Shown: positions 50,921-60,530, counted from the stretch's first letter. The stretch: DNA of 64,000 nucleotides from Pantoea sp. (GCF_028283705.1 NZ_JAPWKD010000003.1:62001-126000), one strand, 5' to 3'. Notes: generated from the sequence alone by a model not told the origin. Numbers and translations are program-made.

Positions 50921-53900
50921 TCAATATTATTCGTCAATTTCTGAATGACAATATAAGAATCTGGCTGGTAATCCTCCTGTTGAGCATCGGGGGGATCATC
51001 TCATTTCTGAATATTTCACGTCAGGAAGATCCGCTTTTTACCATAAAAACAGCGGTCATTATGACAGCTTATCCTGGAGCTTCGGCCAGACAGATAGAAC
51101 AACAGGTCACCCGCCCATTAGAGCAGGCACTTCAGCGCTTGCCGTATGTGGAAAAAATCCGCTCTATTTCAGGAAATGGCCTGTCACAGATTACGCTCCA
51201 GGTTCTTCCTGAGTACTCTTCTCAACGCCTTCCCCAGATATGGGATGAAGTACGCAATAAAATTGAAGATGACGCAAGGCTGCTACCTGAAGGTGTTTCA
51301 AAACCTTTGGTGATGGACGATTTCGGTGATGTCTATGGCTACTATTTCTCGCTCTCCGGTGAGCATTATTCTCTCAAAGAGCTGAATGACTATGCGGAAT
51401 ATATCCGTCGTGAACTGATGCTGGTCCCTGGCGTCAGCAAAGTCATTATTGCGGGGCAGGCAACGGAAGAAGTACATATTGAGACGACACCGGAGACACT
51501 GGCGCACCATGGTCTTACGCCTAACCAGCTAGCCGCTCAGATCGCTGACAGCAATGGTGTGGTTGATTCAGGAAAAATGAGGGTGAATGGAAAAGTCCTG
51601 CCAGTTCGTCCTACCGGTCAGATACATTCACTGAAGGACTTTGGCGATATATTTATCTCTCCGCCTGGAAGTGCTCAATCTGTTCAACTACGTGATATCG
51701 CGACGATTTCAAGAGGGGTAACGGCTACTCCAGAGAATCGATTCTATGCCGATGGAATTCCGGCCATCACCGTAGGGGTGGCAACTAAGCCTAATGTGAA
51801 CGTAATTGAAGTCGGTAAACGCGTAGAAGCCGTGATGGCTGGATTAATGGCCGCGAAACCCGCAGGCATGCATTTTTCTTTGTTTTATGACCAGTCAAGT
51901 GCCGTTAACACTGCAGTAAATGGATTTATTCTCAATTTCGTCATGGCGATCGTGATTGTCCTGGTGACACTGGTTTTAATCATGGGGTTACGCAATGGGA
52001 TTGTCATCGCGGCCTCACTGGCTATCAACGTGTTAGGTTCATTACTCATCATGTATGTTGCTGGTATTGATCTTCAGCGTGTTTCGCTTGGGGCCATGAT
52101 TATTGTGCTCAGTATGCTGACAGACAATGCTATTGAGATGGTTGAAGGTGTCAGGGTGGGACGAAGTCTGGGGAAAAATGTTGTCGACGCCATTTTATGG
52201 AATATAAAGCGCACTGCTTTCCCCTTATTTGGGGCCACAATCATTGCAATACTGGCATTTGCCCCTATTGGATTATCTCAGAACTCGACCGGTGAGTACT
52301 GTCGGTCATTATTCCTGGTGCTGATGATTGCTTTGCTTCTGAGCTGGGCTACATCACTAACCCTGACTCCGGTATTTATCAAATGGGCATTTTCGAAGTC
52401 AACCCCCATTGATGCATCGGGTAAAGTGCAACGCGGGCGAGTGATCGAAGGTTATCGGCACATCCTCGAGATTTCACTCAATCATAAAGCGAAAACATTG
52501 ATGGGGATGGCGTTGCTGCTGGCCCTGTCTGTGTATGGTTTTTCACACGTTCGCCAAAACTTCTTTCCCTCTACGTCGATGCCGGTCCTGTTTGCCGATC
52601 TCTGGTTACCACAGAATACGGATATCAGGCAGACTTCAGCGATGGCGAAACAGATTGAATCGTTTGTACGAAGCCAGGCTGGTGTAGACAGTACTTTAAC
52701 CACTATTGGACAGGGTGGAATACGTTTTACACTGACCTACAGCGGGCAGCGACGCTATGATAATTATGCGCAAATTATGATAAAGACGAAGTCACTGGAT
52801 GACACCCATCGTCTGCTGAACTCCCTTGGCGTAACACTGCAGCATAAGTTTCCGGAAGTGAATGCGAACATAAAACGCATCATGTTCGGCCCCTCGAACG
52901 ACAGCTCGATTGATATTCAGTTTTCGGGTCCGGACCCCGATGTGTTAAGGAAATTAGGAAACCAGGCTCAGTCAGTTCTGCTCAGCACTCCTAATGTTAT
53001 TGCCGTCAGGAATGACTGGCAGGAGCGCAGCAAAGTACTGATACCTCACATCAATAACGATCTTGCCCTTATGTTAGGGGTAGACAAGCGTGAGGTAGAC
53101 CGGGCATTAAAAATGAACTTCGGCGGGAGTGTCATTGGCGTGTGGAACGATGAATCTCATACCCTTCCCATCGTGCTTCGTCCTCCTGAAACTCTAAGCC
53201 ACGACGCCAGTCAGCTTCAAAATATGATGGTCTGGAGCCGTGTCCAACAGCGTTATATTCCTCTGTTGAGCGTGATGAGTGAAGACACTATTGGATGGGA
53301 AGATCCAGTGATCATCCGGGAAAACAGGATACGCACACTCTCAGTGTTAGCTGATCCAGACCCTGCATCTGGCAAAACACCGGCTGAAATCGTCAATATC
53401 ATCTCACCTGCGATAAATGCCATTCAGTTACCTGAGGGGTACCATCTCAAATGGGCAGGTGATGTCGATGCTTCGTCATCGGCCAGCAAACAGTTGTTCC
53501 GGATCCTGCCGCTTGGATTTCTTTCAATGTTTGTCATCACGGTATTGATGTTCAGTTCGGTGAGAACCGCCATAGCCATCTGGCTTACCATACCATTGGC
53601 CTTGATTGGCGTTACGGCTGGTTTCCTGCTCACGGGTATTCCCTTCGGTTTTATGGCGTTGATCGGGCTGCTCAGTCTGAGTGGGATAATGATCCGAAGT
53701 GGCATCGTACTGGTCGATGAGATACATCGTCAGTCTGACAGCAAAGCACTTCGCCTTGCTGTGATGGATGCAGCTACAGCGCGTTTTCCCATCATGATGA
53801 CAACATTTATTTCTGTTTTTGGTCTTGCTCCGTTACTGCGTGATGGCTTCTTCCAGAGTATGGCTGTGGTGATTATGGGGGGCCTGGGCTTTGCCATTGT

Positions 53901-53973
53901 TTTGATCTTGTTCGTTTTGCCTGTTCTCTATGAAGCATTTCATAATAAGAACGGGACGAAAGGGGATCAGTGA
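50917..53973 (+). CDS. RND efflux pump inner-membrane permease
   Basis: A 1018-residue RND transporter with 12 helices and two large periplasmic loops. Helix 4 reads SMLTDNAIEMVEG, so the usual Asp-Asp proton pair is Asp-Asn, a form seen in other RND branches. Typical segments include PGASARQIEQQVTRPLEQALQ and, in the C-terminal half, LIGLLSLSGIMIRSGIVLVDE. It is coupled to the adaptor and to the downstream permease gene. It differs clearly from the pump at 33120. It probably clears amines or cationic compounds, given its regulon. Confidence 0.9.
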   Translation: MINIIRQFLNDNIRIWLVILLLSIGGIISFLNISRQEDPLFTIKTAVIMTAYPGASARQIEQQVTRPLEQALQRLPYVEKIRSISGNGLSQITLQVLPEYSSQRLPQIWDEVRNKIEDDARLLPEGVSKPLVMDDFGDVYGYYFSLSGEHYSLKELNDYAEYIRRELMLVPGVSKVIIAGQATEEVHIETTPETLAHHGLTPNQLAAQIADSNGVVDSGKMRVNGKVLPVRPTGQIHSLKDFGDIFISPPGSAQSVQLRDIATISRGVTATPENRFYADGIPAITVGVATKPNVNVIEVGKRVEAVMAGLMAAKPAGMHFSLFYDQSSAVNTAVNGFILNFVMAIVIVLVTLVLIMGLRNGIVIAASLAINVLGSLLIMYVAGIDLQRVSLGAMIIVLSMLTDNAIEMVEGVRVGRSLGKNVVDAILWNIKRTAFPLFGATIIAILAFAPIGLSQNSTGEYCRSLFLVLMIALLLSWATSLTLTPVFIKWAFSKSTPIDASGKVQRGRVIEGYRHILEISLNHKAKTLMGMALLLALSVYGFSHVRQNFFPSTSMPVLFADLWLPQNTDIRQTSAMAKQIESFVRSQAGVDSTLTTIGQGGIRFTLTYSGQRRYDNYAQIMIKTKSLDDTHRLLNSLGVTLQHKFPEVNANIKRIMFGPSNDSSIDIQFSGPDPDVLRKLGNQAQSVLLSTPNVIAVRNDWQERSKVLIPHINNDLALMLGVDKREVDRALKMNFGGSVIGVWNDESHTLPIVLRPPETLSHDASQLQNMMVWSRVQQRYIPLLSVMSEDTIGWEDPVIIRENRIRTLSVLADPDPASGKTPAEIVNIISPAINAIQLPEGYHLKWAGDVDASSSASKQLFRILPLGFLSMFVITVLMFSSVRTAIAIWLTIPLALIGVTAGFLLTGIPFGFMALIGLLSLSGIMIRSGIVLVDEIHRQSDSKALRLAVMDAATARFPIMMTTFISVFGLAPLLRDGFFQSMAVVIMGGLGFAIVLILFVLPVLYEAFHNKNGTKGDQ

Positions 53974-54968
53974 TGATGGTTAAAGATTTCTATCGCCCAC
54001 TTTACTACTGGCCAGTGTTATTAGCAGGGGTATTGGTGACAGGACTCATGTTAATCAATGATGCCTTCTCCATGATACTGATAGCCATTGTGATCACTCT
54101 ACTTTTGCAACCTGCTGTAAGATTTCTGACAAAGTCAGGTATACCGAGGGTTGCATCAGTGCTTTTGGTGGTAAGCGGTATTGCGGTTATTTTCACTGTC
54201 GGAATGATACACATGGCTGTTATTATTCCGGAGCTGGTGAAGACAACACAAATGTTGCCCGAAATCATAAACCAGTCTATTCAGCTGGTCAGCACATGGT
54301 TGAGCCCGGTTGGTATCTCTACAGAATCCATGACCTTTTTTACACTCATAGATAATCTGCCTTTGAAGACGATATTAAGTGGGGTCGCCTCATTCTTTTC
54401 TGGCATGCTTGGAGCTACGCTAAAGTTATTCCTGCTGGTCTTCTTTATGCTTTATGAGTACCCGCTTGCAGTAAACTGGTGTATCCGAACCAGTAGAAAA
54501 TACCCCGACTGTGGGAGAACATTGGAACGGTGTATTCATCAGATTGTACTTTACTTCGGTATCAGAACATTGATGGGTATTATTGGTGGGGGGATCGTCT
54601 GGGGGACTTTACATTCTTATCATCTGAATTATGCATTCGAATGGGCGATCCTGGCCTTTCTGCTGAATTATGTTCCTATAGTCGGTGCATTCATATCAAC
54701 GGTCCCTCCCCTTGTTCAGTGCTTTATTTTCAGTGGTGTCGGCGATGCACTGGCTATTCTGCTGATCTTTACTGTGGCAACAATTCTGATGGGCTGCCTG
54801 GTGGAGCCTTTGCTTGTTGGACGACAGCTTTCCATCCCATTGACGGTTCAGATGCTGTCGCTGATTCTCTGGCCGGTATTGTTTGGCACAACAGGGGTTC
54901 TATTGGCGATACCGTTGACGTTAATGTTGATGAGTATTTTCAGTATCTGGAAGTCTGGATGTTGTTAA
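53973..54968 (+). CDS. AI-2E/PerM-family membrane transporter
   Basis: A 331-residue protein of the PerM/TqsA/AI-2E exporter family with about eight membrane segments. It has the family segments LLLQPAVRFLTKSGIPRVASVLLV, FEWAILAFLLNYVPIVGAFIS and the C-terminal GCLVEPLLVGRQLSI. The start is ATG 53973, in a TGATG overlap with the RND stop; a GTG three bases earlier is possible. Translational coupling to an RND pump is unusual for this family, whose members move AI-2, ions or organic acids. Confidence 0.85.
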   Translation: MMVKDFYRPLYYWPVLLAGVLVTGLMLINDAFSMILIAIVITLLLQPAVRFLTKSGIPRVASVLLVVSGIAVIFTVGMIHMAVIIPELVKTTQMLPEIINQSIQLVSTWLSPVGISTESMTFFTLIDNLPLKTILSGVASFFSGMLGATLKLFLLVFFMLYEYPLAVNWCIRTSRKYPDCGRTLERCIHQIVLYFGIRTLMGIIGGGIVWGTLHSYHLNYAFEWAILAFLLNYVPIVGAFISTVPPLVQCFIFSGVGDALAILLIFTVATILMGCLVEPLLVGRQLSIPLTVQMLSLILWPVLFGTTGVLLAIPLTLMLMSIFSIWKSGCC

Positions 54969-54975
54969 ATAACCC

Positions 54976-55012
54976 ATAATATTCAGGTTCACTTAGCGGA
55001 CCTGAATATTAT
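54976..55012. terminator. Bidirectional terminator between the PerM-like and TupA-like genes
   Basis: ATAATATTCAGGTTC and its near-perfect mirror ending CCTGAATATTAT form a stem of about 13-15 base pairs between two convergent genes. U-rich tails are modest on both sides. Confidence 0.6.
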
Positions 55013-55052
55013 TCATAACAAAATAATTAACACGATATAATTTAAAATGTAC

Positions 55053-55931
55053 TTACCATTTATCCCCAAAAATGTCGTCATACACCGGTGGGTTAAATTT
55101 CATAATGCCAGCACAGGGTGTAAAGGTGAATTCATTAAAGTAAGGTTTGTCATCCACGATAAACCAGTCGACACGGCAATAATCGGTGCCAATTTTAGAC
55201 AAAAGCATTTGTGTAAGTGGTTTTAATTTGTCAAAAGCATCGGGGATACAGACTTTTCCCCTGTAGTTATCGCCCTCTACTTTTACATCAAGTAGCGTCC
55301 AGTCTGGTGTGTAAATGTTAATGCATTCTTTATTTTTGTCCAGTATATCGACCTCAATGAATTCCACTTTCCCATGAAAACAATGTAATCGATAGAGCTC
55401 AGGGTAATGTCTTTCTTTAGCGTAGCCCTTAGCATCAAGATAAGTTTCGCAGAATATTTCCGGAACAATGTCTTTATAATGATTCTCCCTTCGCGCGTAA
55501 TACATGTTTCTGCCAAGAAAAAAGTTCAGCCTGCTTTTGGCCTTTCTTACGTTAAGTTCTCTTTTCTTACTGCATATCAAAGTACTACCACTATCGTGAT
55601 TACACTTCAAAACAAACTGCTCTGGTAGCATGGAGAAAGGAATATCTCTTACCCGCAGCCATGAACCTAACAACGGAACCACATACTGGCTACCAATTGC
55701 CTCCGCCACAAAATCTTTGGCATAAACTTTGTCCGCCAGGAGAGTATAAATTTTTGCATGGTCATAAAGCATGCGGGACAGTACTTTTTCATTAAATTTT
55801 TTTGGATTCTCCAGATCCGGATTGTAGCCAAAGTACTCCCTGAACCGCCTTTTTTGATAACGTAAATCACTCGTTAACATAACGCGTATAGCTTTTAGCT
55901 TAAACTCGAGACTTTTTAAATACCATTTCAT
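55053..55931 (-). CDS. TupA-like ATP-grasp glycan-modifying protein
   Basis: A 292-residue protein of the TupA-like ATP-grasp family. It has an FREYFGYNPDLENPKKFNEKV opening, LADKVYAKDFV, LPEQFVLKCNHDSGSTLIC (ATP-grasp lysine loop) and the C-terminal RVDWFIVDDKPYFNEFTFTPCAG metal-binding region. Relatives lie in teichuronopeptide, capsule and O-antigen clusters and are thought to add an amino acid or similar group to a glycan. Here it stands apart from any glycan cluster, with a regulon palindrome 57 bases before its start. Its role in an amine regulon is unclear; ligating an amine to an envelope polymer is speculative. Confidence 0.78.
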   Translation of the reverse strand: MKWYLKSLEFKLKAIRVMLTSDLRYQKRRFREYFGYNPDLENPKKFNEKVLSRMLYDHAKIYTLLADKVYAKDFVAEAIGSQYVVPLLGSWLRVRDIPFSMLPEQFVLKCNHDSGSTLICSKKRELNVRKAKSRLNFFLGRNMYYARRENHYKDIVPEIFCETYLDAKGYAKERHYPELYRLHCFHGKVEFIEVDILDKNKECINIYTPDWTLLDVKVEGDNYRGKVCIPDAFDKLKPLTQMLLSKIGTDYCRVDWFIVDDKPYFNEFTFTPCAGIMKFNPPVYDDIFGDKW

Positions 55932-55987
55932 TTTTCATAACCCTAAACAGGCTCCAGAACTAATGTCGATAGTGGGAATCTTAGTTA

Positions 55988-56009
55988 AAACATACCATAT
56001 GGTATGTTT
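55988..56009. promoter_or_regulatory. TetR-type operator, copy 3 (perfect palindrome)
   Basis: AAACATACC-ATAT-GGTATGTTT is a 22-base perfect palindrome. It has the same core (ATACC-N4-GGTAT) as copies 1, 2 and 4 and lies 57 bases before the TupA-like start, in an AT-rich promoter region. Confidence 0.75.
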
Positions 56010-56293
56010 AATTTTAATTATCAGCGTTTTCACATTATTGTTTTCGATCAATATTTTATTGTTTTTTTAAATGGTATATCCATGCGGACTTAAAATATCA
56101 ATGAAGTTTAAACGGAAACGGGAATTATTGGTTGAAATGATGTTATCGTTGTTAAATATATTGAACATGGTAATGATAAAAAGCATTAATGGTTTTTGTT
56201 TTTAGTTTTATTTTTAGTGAGTTATGCGTAATGTTAAATTAAAACTCTCAGAAAACTAAGGTTTTAATTCGAATAAATTCAATGTTGATCTTA

Positions 56294-56313
56294 AAGATAC
56301 CAAGTAGTATCTT
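56294..56313. promoter_or_regulatory. TetR-type operator, copy 4
   Basis: AAGATACC-AAGT-AGTATCTT differs from a perfect palindrome at one position and shares the outer AAGAT arms with copy 2. It lies about 170 bases before the M24 gene. The 549-base region 55932-56480 holds this site and copy 3 and no other gene I can support. Confidence 0.72.
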
Positions 56314-56480
56314 GATTTCGTTCATTCACGAAATAACAATGGATTGTGTAAAGGAAATAACTTCTAATCCAAATGGCGGCCGATATACCTGATAGGTCAA
56401 TGGGATTTTGATTGTTAATACCTGACTGTTTCGTGAATGAACTTTTCAACCACAATTACTGTTTCTTTGGAGAATCAATC

Positions 56481-57695
56481 ATGGATTTAGTTCAGACATT
56501 AAAAAACCATCCCCTGCAGAAAGAGCTTGGATTTGCACGCAGCGAATATGCTATGCGAGTTACTAAAACACAGCAGCTGATGCGTGAACGAGGTATCGAT
56601 TTTTTAGTCATTAGCATTACACCAAATCTGGGCTACCTGACGGGTTATGACACAACGATGCCAAGTGGTTACAGCATGGGGATCCTGGGGCAGACAGGTA
56701 ATGTTCGCCTGCATACCTCTGAACTGGAAGCACCCTGCGCACTTCTGTTCTCTACCATTGAAGACATTGATGTTTACCGCTGGTACGAGTCTACTGATAC
56801 AGCAACGCAATTAAGTCATATATTGCGTGATTTAGGTGCCAATGGTTGTCGTATTGGTCTGGAGATGGATAATCCCGAGACCTTCGCCAGTGGTGCCATG
56901 AACGTGCGCAGCTACCTGCGCATGACCGAGTTGCTTCCGAATGCGACTTTTGTGGATGCAACACATCTGGTGCTTAAAGTCAGATCAATTAAATCACCGG
57001 CTGAAATTGAAAAAATGCGTGTTGCCGCGACTTGGTCGTTAGAAGGGCTGATGGCAACAATTAACGCCTGTGAAGAGGGTAAAACTGACACTGAAGTCGT
57101 TGGTGAAGGTTATTACGCGCTTAAAAAAGCGGGTTCGGAACTCATGTCCATTGACCCGATGTGTGTTACTGGTCCGCGCACCGGTTATATGCCACACATT
57201 CCTTATCGTCGCCACACTCTGGAAAAAGGGCATCCAGTGTACCTTGAGTATACGGGCACTTATGATCGCTATAATGCTCCGACCATGCGTAGTTGTGTTA
57301 TTGGGCAGCCCAGTGATGGTATCCGCAGACTTTCTGACTCAGCTTTAATGGTTAATGAGTTATTGCTTGAACATATTAAACCTGGACGTACCGGGGATGA
57401 TATTGCCCAGTTAACTAAAAAAGCGCTTGATCTTGCACCGGAAGGTTCATTCTTCCATGGTTGCTATGGTTATTCTATTGGCATGGGCCATCAACCTGCC
57501 TGGACTGAAGCGAATCTTTATATTGCAGAAGGTTCAGAAGAAATTATGCTGCCCAGCATGGCTTTCCATCTGCCTATTTGCATGTGGCATCCAGAAGATA
57601 AATATGGCATTGGCTTCTCTGAAAGTATTGTAGTCACGGAGAATGGCTGTGAAATTCTCGGTCCGGGTGAACATCGTGAGCTGATTATCCGTTGA
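56481..57695 (+). CDS. Creatinase/ectoine hydrolase-like M24 protein lacking metal ligands
   Basis: A 404-residue M24 (pita-bread fold) protein. A creatinase N-terminal domain (about 20-165) is followed by the catalytic domain. Metal-dependent aminopeptidase P enzymes need Asp, Asp, His, Glu, Glu. Here the first Asp is Glu256 (YLEYTG), the second region is RYNAPTMRS with Asn265 in place of Asp, His337 (GMGHQPAW) is kept, the first Glu region (AFHLPICMWHP) has no acid, and Glu381 is kept. This resembles metal-independent creatinase and ectoine hydrolase DoeA. The start is ATG 56481 with GGAG ten bases upstream. Under a regulon operator, it may hydrolyse a guanidino, cyclic amidine or quaternary compound. 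Confidence 0.8.
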   Translation: MDLVQTLKNHPLQKELGFARSEYAMRVTKTQQLMRERGIDFLVISITPNLGYLTGYDTTMPSGYSMGILGQTGNVRLHTSELEAPCALLFSTIEDIDVYRWYESTDTATQLSHILRDLGANGCRIGLEMDNPETFASGAMNVRSYLRMTELLPNATFVDATHLVLKVRSIKSPAEIEKMRVAATWSLEGLMATINACEEGKTDTEVVGEGYYALKKAGSELMSIDPMCVTGPRTGYMPHIPYRRHTLEKGHPVYLEYTGTYDRYNAPTMRSCVIGQPSDGIRRLSDSALMVNELLLEHIKPGRTGDDIAQLTKKALDLAPEGSFFHGCYGYSIGMGHQPAWTEANLYIAEGSEEIMLPSMAFHLPICMWHPEDKYGIGFSESIVVTENGCEILGPGEHRELIIR

Positions 57696-57711
57696 TTTCA
57701 TAATCATGGAA

Positions 57712-57740
57712 ATAAATGCTCAAGGAAGAGCAGCATTTAT
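57712..57740 (+). terminator. Probable terminator of the M24 gene
   Basis: ATAAATGCT (57712-57720) and AGCATTTAT (57732-57740) form a perfect nine-base stem, with inner GCTC/GAGC pairing, 17 bases after the stop. GTGATTTATT follows. Confidence 0.55.
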
Positions 57741-58727
57741 GTGATTTATTAACTAATGCATTATTCACTCACTTCTTAAATACTTTTTATTTTTGGAATT
57801 ATTCTGACAAGTGTTTAACTGCCAAACTGTCCTTGGGAATCATGTTTGACACGTAATGTTCTTTAGGTATAACTCAGTTCCTGAGTGTTACGGTGCTTCC
57901 CCCGGGAGAAAAGAATGAAGTAATAATTAAACCCGCCTTGCGAGTTTTTAATGCCCTTGATTTGGCTAAACCGCCAATTCTCTTGGTGTTGCAAGCATAT
58001 GCATGAGACACATTTGACGCCAGGTAATAGGACAGTTTCATCCTCTTCCCTCCAGCCTCAGATGTCCTCTTAATAATAATAACGTTCAACTAGTACAACC
58101 CGAATGATACCAACGAGGATAATTCTGTACCGGTCGTGGATGTCCACTGGGTATATGAAAAGATTTCCAGTATCCTTCCCTTAGCCAGTAATTGCACCAC
58201 GCATTTCTCTACTGAAGTCACGCCTGATGCCTTGAGTCCAGCAATAGCCCCAGAAGTCATTTTATCTGGAGGCGCTGAAAACAGAGTACAGGAGCGGGTA
58301 AGACGCTTTTCACCCCCATCGTGACATCTCCCTGAAAAGCGGCAGTTTAAGCAGCGGCCTTTCAGGCGTATATAAGTCAGATGGTCGGAGACGAAAGAAC
58401 GAATCCGCGGTAATACCCATAGCAACGAAGAACTTGGTAGTTACAGCATCCGGCTTCCACTACTTCAGTACTGGCCTTCCGGACCTGGGCGGCAGCGCTT
58501 TTCAGTGGGTAAATGCGGTCCCATGTCTGAGGTTTGCACGGTTTTTGGTGGAGAGGGGCATTGTGGGTTCAAATGACTCCCTGTCGTTAAATAGTAAATT
58601 TCGTTTGTTGTAACTAATGGAAGGAGGTGTAATATTTTTACCTGGATTTTAGTATCCGACTCAACTGACGATATTTTGCACTTATCATCGGTTTATACCC
58701 CTATGTTATGCCGCCGGCATCAGTTTT
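57741..58727. other. About 1 kb without a recognisable gene
   Basis: No frame in this stretch has a family I recognise, a good ribosome site, or a length beyond 111 residues. The longest (58090-58425, minus) lacks codon bias and conserved motifs. The plus frame near 58395-58440 contains KNLVVTAS, faintly like the hinge of a LysR effector domain, but it is too short to call. This is probably eroded DNA between the amine regulon and the AbiE remnant. Confidence 0.5.
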
Positions 58728-59644
58728 TTACATCAGAAATGCACGTCCTCCACCCTCCCCTTCCAGCTCCCGTCGCAATGAACTCAACAGCGTTTTTAGC
58801 CTGTTACTCAGATAACCGGTAAATTCAGCACGTCCCAGGGTTCTGTCAAAAACCGTCTGCGGTAAAAAGCGTCACATTTCCGCTTCAAAGTGCCCGTCAC
58901 TGACTCTCTGGTCAATATTTGCTAGCCGATGTTTTAAAAGTTCACTGTAGTCTGGAATCTGATAGTCCTGAATTTTCCTGCGGATAAGTTCAATATCATA
59001 GGCCGCATTCTGCTGGAGTAACCAGGGCAGATCCCATATATCACGGTATCTGAAATATTTTGTTGTAGCGACCAGGGAAATGAGTTTGTCACTCATCACT
59101 TCGTTAAGGGTTTCACACATTACCAGTGTGTCAGCGTAGCCATCAGGCAAAACCGTATAATTGCGCGATAACGCCATTGGCACTCTTGTGTAGGCGGGAA
59201 TATTTGCAATCTCAATCTTGATACGCTGCTTTGGCATATCGCGTCTTCCAGGTGAGGTAGTGACCGATTCCTGCCATTTATCAATCCGAATCTCCTCATA
59301 GCCTGGCTCATGGCGTAATTCATTTGGCTCTTTTACGCTGACCTCTAATCCGTAACGTGCTCCCAGATAGTCTTCAATGCAGGTCTTCATGTTCTTCAGA
59401 TGTGGACCGGAAAACTCAGCTCCCCCCGCAAAATCCAGATCTTCACTGAACCGATTGCCGCCTTAACACAGCCTTAATGAAGTCCCCCCTGAAAAGTCAG
59501 ATCCTGCAATAAGCCGGCATTATCCAGGCAGTACAGAATGTCGTAGTGTAAAAGCTCTTTCTCTACGACGTTACGCATGCCTTCAAGCTCAGCCGACTCC
59601 ATTGCTTTACTGACCAGTACGGAAAAATTAACTTTCTGATTCAC
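58728..59644 (-). pseudogene. abiEii: AbiEii-like nucleotidyltransferase toxin, inactivated
   Basis: The gene starts at GTG 59644 within the end of abiEi and stops at TAA 58728. The N-terminal part (VNQKVNFSVLVSKAMES to DLTFQGG) is in frame, then two frame changes fall near 59480-59490 and 59460-59467. They destroy the GGTSLR...NRFSEDLDF nucleotidyltransferase core. After TCIEDYLGARYGLEV the frame is open to an in-frame TGA at 58872, beyond which homologous sequence goes on (RFLPQTVFDRTLGRAEFTGY). Three lesions mean the toxin is dead. AbiEii adds nucleotides to tRNA in phage defence. Confidence 0.75.
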
Positions 59645-60172
59645 GGTTTAACTCCGACTCATCGATCAGGTGTGTATTACGCCCTACACGGCGAAGATCC
59701 CTGACGGCGGTTGCTACTGTTGCCTGCCGCAAGGGTGAGTTGCCCATATAAGTATCCAGTAAAATCTGTTCAGGCGGTCGCTTCGTATGAGTGAATTCGA
59801 TCACCCCGAATGGGGTTTTATGTTCTTCAGAGCGCCCGGTCGTCATCACCGTAATTCGCCCAATGGGGATTTGGGAGATGACACCATACGCAGATAACGC
59901 TGACTCAAGACTAACGTAGTTGTACTCTCCCCGTCTCAGGGCTAAAACAATGCGCTCAAGCGTATAGGCATCTTTGCTTCTGGCATGGTTGTACACGTAT
60001 ACACCACGAATAGCATGTGAAAGGATGCCATTCTTAACCAGACGATTTAGCCCGGCATTCAATGCCTTTGGATTATCTTCATGGAAATTTTGGCCAAATC
60101 GCGAGTGGTAAAGACATAACGCCCTTTCTTATCGAATGCGTTCAGGCGCTCAATTGCAGTCATTCTATCCAT
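59628..60172 (-). pseudogene. abiEi: AbiEi-like antitoxin/repressor, frameshifted
   Basis: The reading begins MDRMTAIERLNAFDKKGRYV at ATG 60172 with the winged-helix opening FTTRDLAKI. It then loses one base in the A/T run near 60085-60090 and resumes as HEDNPKALNAGLNRLVKNG. The C-terminal part (RGVYVYN, YNYVSLESALSAYGVISQIP, TTGRS, DLRRVGRNTHLIDE) matches AbiEi-type antitoxins with DUF4095-like fold. A product from an internal start at 60062 could still be made but would lack the DNA-binding end. It is coupled to abiEii. Confidence 0.72.
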
Positions 60173-60380
60173 CAATAAGTCCTCGCGAATACCATACAAC
60201 CTTAGTATTCATGTATACATAGGCTCAACTAATCTGTCAGGTAAACATGAAAACCATGTAAATGTGGTATTTACGTGCACTTAATATCCATATGGAACGG
60301 TAAGACTGCCGTAATACTGCTGAACACCCTATTGCTTCTTTTAGATTCTCTTTCATCTGACTAAAAGTCAGGAATGTATT

Positions 60381-60530
60381 GCCAGTAACAGCACCGTGCT
60401 GAATGGCTATGTTGGCATCAACAATATCTTTAACCGCGACTACTGGTTCCGCGGTATCGATACCAGCCCATGGGGACGTCAGCCCGCTCCCGGACGTTCT
60501 GTCACGGCGGGTGTCAGCCTGAAGTTCTGA
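60381..60530 (+). pseudogene. C-terminal end of a TonB-dependent receptor
   Basis: Forty-nine residues before TGA 60528 read LNGYVGINNIFNRDYWFRG, then SPWGRQPAPGRSV and AGVSLKF. This is the last two strands of a siderophore-type TonB receptor (the NNLFDRDY motif, the PGR turn and the terminal Phe). No start, plug or upstream barrel is present. It is a remnant, with a strong terminator still following it. Confidence 0.7.

Noticed and set aside
58090..58425. A 111-residue minus-strand frame
   Set aside because: No recognisable motif, no ribosome site and no codon bias; treated as part of an unassigned eroded stretch.
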